Shown: positions 7,012 to 11,957 of the stretch, piece after piece
How the letters are laid out: the number at the start of each line of letters is the position of its first letter
Position numbering within the stretch: the first letter of the stretch is position 1
DNA from: Leptospira sp.
GTDB lineage: Bacteria > Spirochaetota > Leptospiria > Leptospirales > Leptospiraceae
Length of the DNA stretch: 11,957 nt
Reading direction: 5' to 3'
Assembly (NCBI GenBank): GCA_021413405.1
Contig: JAIOQL010000163.1
Location: 1-11,957, forward strand
Position numbers and translations under genes: made by a program
The notes under the pieces: model-generated
Database searches by the model: none
Seen by the model: only the letters and a program-made list of their open reading frames with translations
Told to the model about the DNA's origin: nothing

Positions 7012-7774
7012 TATTGCCTTTGGATCTCGAGGCTAAGGTCCAAAAATCTGGTCGTGTGGGTGAGATATCCCATACTGACGCCTATGTTATCAAAATTTGA
7101 GATCTCTTCCAGTTTCTGGGGAGTGATTCCCCCTGAACATTCAATCCTGATCGGAGCACCGCACTCCCTAATTTTTTCAATCGCAGTAATTGTGTCCGGA
7201 ATAGTGAAATTATCAAGCAGGATGATTTCCGGGGACGTTGAAATTGCTTCATCGAGCTGTGACAAAGAATCTATTTCGAGTTCAATCTTCTTTTCCGGGT
7301 GTTTGTCGCGAACCTGTTTCACTGCGTGAATGATTGATTTACTCATCGCGACCTGGTATCAAAAATCTGTATTTTTCCTCCGTACCGGGAAATAATCCGG
7401 TTTGTTTCAGAAGCAATTCCGGAGAGATATTGAAGAAAATTGAGCAAGACCCGTTCGATTTTTAGGATGGAAAGAAGACTTCCACTCAGAAGAATTAATT
7501 TTTCTCCTTTCTGGAAATTGGCTCCCTCCGGCGAAAGAATTGTATATGCGAAATTATTTCGGGTCTGGAAAAGAAGCTCGTCGAGGATTGCTGTTCCGCA
7601 AAGAATACCCTGTTCCTTTGCGATGAGAGTGGCTGTGCATTTATCTCCAGGTCCAAAGATTGATTCTGAGGTTATATCACCATCCGGTGCATCTTCCCGT
7701 AGTCCAAGAAGCACCAGATCGCGGAAATCTTCAGAGGAAAGCCGGTCGACAGGGGTTGTATAAAACCTGTCCAA
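7011..7774 (-). pseudogene. nadC: Quinolinate phosphoribosyltransferase, broken by an internal deletion with frame change
   Basis: Two reading frames together make a QPRTase lacking its middle. The first (7774-7343, 143 aa, TTG start) has REDAPDGDIT, the ERVLLNFLQYLSGIA helix with the phosphoribosyl-binding Arg (R108) and ends FDTRSR. The second (7346-7011, 111 aa) begins MSKSIIHAV and carries IELEIDSL, IILLDNF, CSGGI and YLTHTTRFLDLSLE. Compared with the ~285-residue family, about 40 residues after DTR are absent: the K of DTRKT, the GGGxxHR segment and the IKDNH lysine, which bind or orient quinolinate and PRPP. The frames overlap by ATGA, so coupled translation of two pieces is possible but activity is not expected. 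QPRTase makes nicotinate mononucleotide from quinolinate in NAD synthesis. The end overlaps the rel start. Confidence 0.85.
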
Positions 7775-7779
7775 ACAAA

Positions 7780-9324
7780 TTATTTATTCTGAGGAGAATC
7801 CTCTTCTGATGAATCAACAGATTCATCAGAATCATCGGTTTTCTTTTTATCGCCCTTTGACGTCTTCTTTTCACCAGAATTTTTCTTTCCAGATGATTCG
7901 GTGTCATCAATGTCCTTTGAATTCCTGGACTTTACTGTAGAACCCTTCTTTGGGGGTATATCAAATGCCTGTTTAGGGAAAATCAGGTCAGGATTCTTAA
8001 TTTTTGCTTTGTTGGCTTTGTAAATTTTAGTCCAAAGGCGCGGATTTCCATAGTGAAATTTATAACCTGCGATTCTCCAGAGACAGTCGGAAGGAACCTT
8101 GCTTTTTACAATGTATTTCTTCCATCCTTCGCCTACTGTTCCTTCCCCATCTTTGTCAGGTGAACCAGCAGACTCATTTCCATCTTCATCTGTGATATTT
8201 GCATCCCGCATTCCTTTTTTCTTGTCACGGGAAACAGCAGCGAGCAAAGAATCTCCCTGCTCAACAATAATGTCTGCCAGCCGGATTGCCTCATCGCTTT
8301 GTTTGATTGAGTCTTCAAATTTTTCCTGGTCATACAAATCACCAGCGGATTTGAGAGCTTCTTTGGCCCCGGCAAGGTTTTCTTCAGCGGTTTGCAGAGA
8401 TGATTTCGATTGTGGATTTTTCTCAATTACAGATTTGTCGAGTTCACTGAGTTTTTTCTCCGAGGTCTTGATTTTCTCATCAGCGAGAGCTTTCCGTTTC
8501 GCTGCATAGGTTTTAATGGAAGCCGCAACTATCTCCTGGGAATCTTTTCTGGCTTTTTCAAGTTTATTGAAACCATCTTTGATCTTCCCTTCTTCGATGT
8601 CTTTACGGGCATCCGCCAGAAGCGCTCTTGTATTTGCAACCTTTGGATCTGCACCTTCTGTATATTTTTCAGCAGTAGTTAAATTGTCTTCTATGTCACC
8701 AATTGAATCGAGCATCTGCTGCTTTTGGGAAAGAGCAAGGTTTTTTGCACGATCAGCAGTCTCTTTTGATTCAGCGTATTTACGGTATGCCTTTTCATAA
8801 GTATCAAAAGCCATCATGCGCTGGGATGTTTTTTTCGTTTCGTCTGTTTCCTTAGGATAGGCAGACATCCGTTTTTCACCATCCGAAGCAATTCCATCGG
8901 CTTCTTTTCTCAACTGAACGGCTTTGTTGAAATCTTCTGAAGCAAGTTGAATTGCAAACGCTACATCTGCAGAATCAATTGCTGCACTTGCTTCATCACG
9001 TGTTTTGTTGCAAAGTCTCGGAAGAGTTTTTTCGATTGCATCATAGGCTCTTGCCAGCGCATATTCAGCAGAATTTTTTGCTTCTGATGGATTTGGGTTA
9101 TCATCCGCTGCATAGTTGTGCGCATTGAATAAACCTTTTCGCGCTTCATCGTATTCAGTTTTGGCAAATTCATCAGCTTTCAGAACTTCGGCACGGGCAA
9201 TTTCCTGCTTCGCCTTTGTCATTTCCTGGATCGGAAGTGGAGTTCCGCAAGCTACTAGTAAGAATAATAAAATTGTTGCGGAGGAGTATAGTCCTACAGC
9301 CCCGCGTGTATTTTTTGCAGACAT
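7780..9324 (-). CDS. Lipoprotein with long coiled-coil region and C-terminal LysM domain (514 aa)
   Basis: The signal sequence ends in a lipobox (FLLVAC, lipidated Cys at ~26). Residues ~30-360 are almost entirely Ala/Lys/Glu/Asp-rich helix, with repeated tetratricopeptide-like or coiled-coil segments; the first part (EMTKAKQEIARAEVLKA...) resembles DUF4398-type envelope domains. An acidic linker (~376-400) leads to a LysM domain (~402-457; WKKYIVKSKVPSDCLWRIAG, WTKIYKANK...IFPKQAFDIP), which binds peptidoglycan glycans. The tail is a Lys/Ser/Asp low-complexity stretch. The protein is thus anchored by lipid at one end and can grip the wall at the other. AGGAG precedes the ATG. It lies 37 bases downstream of the STAS gene and 5 bases before the nadC start, probably in one transcription unit. 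Its precise role is unknown. Confidence 0.85.
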   Translation of the reverse strand: MSAKNTRGAVGLYSSATILLFLLVACGTPLPIQEMTKAKQEIARAEVLKADEFAKTEYDEARKGLFNAHNYAADDNPNPSEAKNSAEYALARAYDAIEKTLPRLCNKTRDEASAAIDSADVAFAIQLASEDFNKAVQLRKEADGIASDGEKRMSAYPKETDETKKTSQRMMAFDTYEKAYRKYAESKETADRAKNLALSQKQQMLDSIGDIEDNLTTAEKYTEGADPKVANTRALLADARKDIEEGKIKDGFNKLEKARKDSQEIVAASIKTYAAKRKALADEKIKTSEKKLSELDKSVIEKNPQSKSSLQTAEENLAGAKEALKSAGDLYDQEKFEDSIKQSDEAIRLADIIVEQGDSLLAAVSRDKKKGMRDANITDEDGNESAGSPDKDGEGTVGEGWKKYIVKSKVPSDCLWRIAGYKFHYGNPRLWTKIYKANKAKIKNPDLIFPKQAFDIPPKKGSTVKSRNSKDIDDTESSGKKNSGEKKTSKGDKKKTDDSDESVDSSEEDSPQNK

Positions 9325-9361
9325 AGATAACTCCTAAGTTAAATGCGATGTGAGAGTGAAA

Positions 9362-9697
9362 TTATTTAAAGGCTGTGACAGCATCATTTTCGCTATCAAA
9401 AATTTCAAAGAATGAAGTCAGTTTTGTTAATTCAAAAACTTTTCTAACTGATCCGGCTACGTTTATTATTTTCAAACCACCCTGATATTTTTTCAGGTTA
9501 GAAAGGCTTGAAATCAAGGCACCGATACCCGACGAGTCAATGTAGGAAACTTTTTCAAGATTTATTACAATTTGATATTTTTGCTCTTCGATTAATTTTG
9601 CGATAACATCTTTTATTTCGGGAGCGTTGTATAAGTCAATCTCACCATTGATGTCCAAGATGATTATAGTTTTGTTCTCTCTTCTGGTAATTTCCAT
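9362..9697 (-). CDS. STAS-domain anti-sigma-factor antagonist (111 aa)
   Basis: A complete single STAS domain of the SpoIIAA/RsbV type. It has GEIDLYNAPEIKD (18-30), the VINLEKVSYIDSSGIGAL core (44-61) and a C-terminal helix region. In the D54-S55-S56-G57 motif, S55 aligns with the serine that anti-sigma kinases phosphorylate in SpoIIAA, so partner switching is likely; no kinase gene is visible here. A strong Shine-Dalgarno (GGAAGGAG) precedes the ATG by about 10 bases. The gene leads a likely unit with the LysM lipoprotein. A TTGACG at ~9770-9775 (- strand reading) might be a -35 box, without a clear -10. Partner and regulon cannot be told from this window. Confidence 0.9.
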   Translation of the reverse strand: MEITRRENKTIIILDINGEIDLYNAPEIKDVIAKLIEEQKYQIVINLEKVSYIDSSGIGALISSLSNLKKYQGGLKIINVAGSVRKVFELTKLTSFFEIFDSENDAVTAFK

Positions 9698-9788
9698 GCT
9701 TACTTAGCACTCCTTCCTAACAATAAATCGATTGCCGTATCCCTTACATCAGGATTCATAAATAAAGAATACGTCAATGATAAATTTT

Positions 9789-10756
9789 TTAGATTTTATA
9801 TAAATTTATCCAATGCTCATAATACTCAGAAAAATTATTTTTCTCTATGGAGTCTCTCATGCCTTTCATGAAATTTTCCATAAAAAAGAGATTATGAAAA
9901 GTGCTCAAAGAAAAGGCAAGAATTTCTTTCACTTTATGTAAATGCCTTATGTAACCTAAACTGTATCTTTTGCACACCTTACACTTGCATGTGGGATCTA
10001 TCGGATTTTCTGATAACCTGTGAATCTCGTTTCGAAGGTTTATTTTGCCCCTGGAAGTGAATACCTGTCCGTTTCTGGCATTGCGCGTCGGGAGCACGCA
10101 GTCAAACATATCAATTCCATTGCGCACACCTTCCAGGATATCCGTCACAGTTCCGACACCCATGAGATACCGGGGTCTCGATGTGTCCAGGTGAGGGGCC
10201 AAAAAGGAGAGAATTCTTACAAAATCTTCCCTGGATTCCCCGACAGAGAGCCCGCCAACGGCAATTCCGCTAAATGGCAGGTTATTCAGAAATTCTCGGA
10301 ATCACCCGGAGGGCAATCATCCAGAACCATCATAATGTCTGAACCGATTACTCTTTGAATATCGATTACTTTTTCTGGCGTGAAACTATGTCGTGACCCG
10401 TCGATATGTGATTGGAAGGAGACTCCATTTTCATTGAATTTGAATAATCCTGCCAGGCTGAAAATCTGAAATCCACCGCTATCTGTGAGGATAGCGTTTT
10501 TATAAGACATAAAATTTTTTAAACCACCAAATTTTTGCAACACTTCAATGCCTGGCCTGAGATAAAGATGATATGTATTCGCAATAATTAATTTCAGACC
10601 GAGTTCATCAATGTCGTCAGAAGAGAGTGTCTTAACCGAACCGACTGTGCCGACCGGCATAAAGGAGGGTGTCGGAACAATGACATTATTTAGATTGAGT
10701 TCGCCGGTTCTGGCGAATGAGCCGGAGTTTGTATGAAGGGCTTTAAAAAAAGTCAC
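9789..10756 (-). pseudogene. tgt: Queuine tRNA-ribosyltransferase, broken by an internal deletion with frame change
   Basis: The N-terminal piece starts at GTG 10756-10754 and has PSFMPVGT, ANTYHLYLRPG, the Asp of LTDSGGFQIFS (D92) and MVLDDCPPGD (D146), then stops at SENF* near 10287. The other piece, open from ~10285, has SGIAVGGLSVGE, RPRYLMGVGT, the nucleophile region GIDMFDCVLPTRNARNG and the zinc ligands CKCKVC and H in FHNLFF. It ends at 9789. Relative to ~370-residue TGTs, about 50-55 residues between DDCPPGD and the SGIAVGG glycine loop are missing, including the GIVQGG segment with its substrate-binding Gln, and the frame shifts at the join. TGT exchanges guanine 34 for a queuosine precursor in tRNAs. 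It is probably inactive as written. Confidence 0.9.
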
Positions 10757-10906
10757 TCCAAACAGAAATGTTTTTTAAACCATCATGGCAACAGAAAATC
10801 CAATGATTACAACTATTCATTTTTCCTGAGGACTTCGGCTGCGCTCAGTCTAAACTCCGCCGAAGGACTCGGAATGACAGTTTTCACCTATTGCAAAAAA
10901 ATCAGA
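10757..10906. repeat. Intergenic spacer with dispersed CTTCGGC/GCCGAAG repeat
   Basis: The core at 10825-10880 contains CTTCGGC (10833-10839) and its complement GCCGAAG (10859-10865), and reads on the other strand as TGTCATTCCGAGTCC followed by TTCGGCGG and TGAGCGCAGCCGAAG. This resembles a widespread class of bacterial intergenic repeats known to me as TCATTCCGAG/TGAGCG-type sequences. It lies upstream of tgt and after the cysteine-rich gene. On the - strand a run of seven T follows the latter's stop with only a weak stem. Confidence 0.55.
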
Positions 10907-11299
10907 TCAAAGATTGGGATGACTTTTTTTGCATTCAGCTGAAATTTCGGCCTTGTGGGATTTCAGGCAGTCGCGCATTCTTCCCTGGCCCGGTTCAACA
11001 TCATTGCAAAATTTTTCTATATCTTTTACACAATTAGCATGTGCATTTCCCTTCATTTCTGATGACATATTGCCGTGAAATTTTTTGCAATCAGGAGATA
11101 ATTCATTTAAATGTGCATCCATGCAGGCATGAATCTTTAAATGACCTTTTTCATTGGCGCAAAATTTTTCCCTGTCTGATTTACAAATCCCATACCCGTG
11201 TCCATATCCATGACCCCGCCCCGGTCCTTTCATTTGTTGGGCAAATGCCCCGGTCAGGAAGATTGCAGATATAGAAAGAATGGTGAATGTTATTCTCAT
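10907..11299 (-). CDS. Secreted cysteine-rich repeat protein (130 aa)
   Basis: A signal peptide (hydrophobic TILSISAIFLTGAFA, predicted cleavage before QQ) is followed by a Gly/His-rich linker (GRGHGYGHGYG) and two copies of a Cys-rich unit: C-x7-C-x11-C-x11-C and C-x7-C-x12-C-x11-C. This spacing, with an FC pair and a DCLK/ECKK ending, fits the GLG1-type cysteine-rich repeat family found in secreted proteins. Eight cysteines suggest four disulfides in the periplasm or outside the cell. The GH-repeat could bind metal, which is speculation. The ATG is preceded by AAGGGG about 9 bases upstream. The gene sits after the Fur-like gene with a 117-base gap. Complete; function unknown. Confidence 0.8.
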   Translation of the reverse strand: MRITFTILSISAIFLTGAFAQQMKGPGRGHGYGHGYGICKSDREKFCANEKGHLKIHACMDAHLNELSPDCKKFHGNMSSEMKGNAHANCVKDIEKFCNDVEPGQGRMRDCLKSHKAEISAECKKSHPNL

Positions 11300-11363
11300 T
11301 TTTTGGTTCCCCTTTTTGAAATATAGGTTAAGCCTGTGTGTTTAGAAAACAAAGTCAATGAAA

Positions 11364-11378
11364 TTCCGGTTCCCGGAA
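11364..11378. terminator. Short perfect hairpin TTCCGG-TTC-CCGGAA downstream of the fur-like gene
   Basis: A 6-bp GC-rich stem with a 3-base loop, lying 39 bases past the Fur-like stop in the reading direction of that gene. On the - strand it is followed by TTTCATTGACTTTG, only mildly T-rich. It could be the 3' end of the lptE-fur transcript, or a repeat. A TATATT about 45 bases further on may serve the cysteine-rich gene. Confidence 0.4.
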
Positions 11379-11416
11379 CGAAACAGGAATCTGATAATAA
11401 TCAATCTGGTTTGACT

Positions 11417-11674
11417 CTATTTCTTTTTTGCCTGACAATCCTCACATATCCCGTATATATTCAGATCGTGCCCGGTGATTGTGAATCCTTTTCCTTTTGC
11501 AGCCGCGGCCTGGAGCTCTTCAATTTTTTCATCTACAAATTCCTCAATTTTCCCGCATTCAATGCATATAATGTGATCGTGGTGCTGGTGACCTATGATG
11601 TGTTCATAAAATTTAAAATCTTTTCCGAAATCGTGCTCTGTGAGGAGACTCGCCTCAACCATTTTACTTTTCAT
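11417..11674 (-). pseudogene. Fur-family regulator lacking its DNA-binding domain (85 aa remain)
   Basis: The protein consists of the Fur C-terminal dimerisation and metal domain only: EHDFGKDFKFYEHIIG, the HHDH motif (31-34), IICIECGKIEEF, and paired CxxC motifs (C37/C40 and C77/C80) that bind structural zinc in this family. Full-length Fur proteins are ~130-150 residues with an N-terminal winged helix, and about 57 residues of it are missing here. The gene starts properly with GGAGG (11683-11679) and ATG AAA AGT, then joins KMVEAS directly; the LptE-like gene ends only 11 bases upstream, so there is no room for the domain. A dimer-only protein could interfere with other Fur proteins, but loss of function is more likely. 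Confidence 0.8.
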
Positions 11675-11685
11675 TGTTCCTCCAT

Positions 11686-11957
11686 TCAGTCAATTTTTCC
11701 TGCAATTGAAAAATACCATGCTCTTTCTGTTTCTTCTGAAATCCTGACAGCCATTATTCGCAGAAGTCTTGCCTGTGCCTGCTCTTCGGATTCCCGGAAA
11801 CCTACCTGCTCAGAATAATACACTGTTCCTGGAATTTCATCTCTTTCCAGCAAAATTTTTTCTCCTCCTGTTTTCTGGAGTTCAATTTTTGTCACCACTA
11901 GTATCTCTCTCGAAATATGCTGACCGGCGTTATCGATCAGGTTCCCCACAGTCTGGT
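11686..11957 (-). CDS. LptE-like LPS-assembly lipoprotein, C-terminal part (partial)
   Basis: The frame is open to the window edge, so the N-terminus lies outside; a GTG at 11949 is in frame but need not be the start. The visible 90 residues have a beta-rich stretch (REILVVTKIELQKTGGEKILLERDEI), then VYYSEQVGFRESEEQAQARLLRIMAVRISEE. The last part resembles the C-terminal helix of LptE-type proteins, in which a segment after the last strand carries the pattern E-x-A-x-x-x-L-x-x-x-A-x-x-I. LptE holds the LptD barrel plug in the outer membrane. The stop is 11 bases before the fur-like ATG, so both are probably one operon. Family assignment is tentative. Confidence 0.5.
   Translation of the reverse strand, partial: QTVGNLIDNAGQHISREILVVTKIELQKTGGEKILLERDEIPGTVYYSEQVGFRESEEQAQARLLRIMAVRISEETERAWYFSIAGKID

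Noticed and set aside
7011..7774. nadC as two natural subunits of a split enzyme
   Set aside because: The missing ~40 residues hold the Lys/His/Arg substrate-binding positions, so this is a deletion, not a clean split.
10825..10880. Repeat unit as part of a CRISPR array
   Set aside because: Only one copy, with no regular spacers; it matches a dispersed palindromic repeat instead.
11417..11674. Fur N-terminal domain hidden in another frame upstream
   Set aside because: The LptE-like coding frame ends only 11 bases before the fur-like ATG, and no winged-helix sequence is found in any frame there.
11336..11818. 160-aa + strand frame opposite fur-like and lptE-like genes
   Set aside because: Hydrophobic by chance on the antisense of two conserved genes; no supporting start signal.

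Overview
The window looks like a spirochaete chromosome, most likely Leptospira or a close relative. This is inferred from gene content and signals, not from a search. The supporting points are moderate GC by eye (about 40 percent), frequent TTG/GTG starts, two lipoproteins with loose spirochaetal lipoboxes, a DUF1016 plus staphylococcal-nuclease-like fusion of a type I associate with Leptospira, and hairpin-rich dispersed repeats with GCGAGTGC or GCGTAGTC cores.

Left part (1-2120, + strand): a decayed accessory or defence-like segment. It holds the C-terminal end of a helicase/restriction subunit with a PD-(D/E)XK nuclease motif, then a DUF1016-SNase fusion broken by an in-frame TGA, a roughly 50-bp hairpin-bearing insertion containing a TAA, and a frameshift. 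A 61-aa two-helix membrane protein overlaps the end of that gene. A repeat-filled spacer follows, with a perfect 14-bp inverted repeat.

Middle part (2161-4393): a compact module. On the - strand an MddA-like thiol S-methyltransferase overlaps by ATGA a hotdog-like protein with a CFVCGP motif. A MarR regulator is transcribed divergently from a 250-bp regulatory region.

Right part (4427-11957): everything is on the - strand. In transcription order it reads lptE-like (partial), fur-like (DNA-binding domain absent), cysteine-rich repeat secreted protein, a dispersed repeat, tgt (broken), STAS anti-sigma-factor antagonist, LysM coiled-coil lipoprotein, nadC (broken), bifunctional rel/spoT, and a Cys-rich lipoprotein. 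Several neighbours overlap or nearly touch (nadC fragments by ATGA, nadC/rel by TAATG, rel/lipoprotein by TTGA), which suggests translational coupling.

The most striking feature is that three conserved genes in this strand (nadC, tgt, fur) each lack one internal block of roughly 40-57 codons while the flanks stay highly conserved. Either this lineage is losing NAD-salvage/synthesis, queuosine and metal-regulation functions by similar small deletions, or the assembly has dropped 120-170-bp segments. No tRNA, rRNA, CRISPR array or intact insertion sequence was seen.
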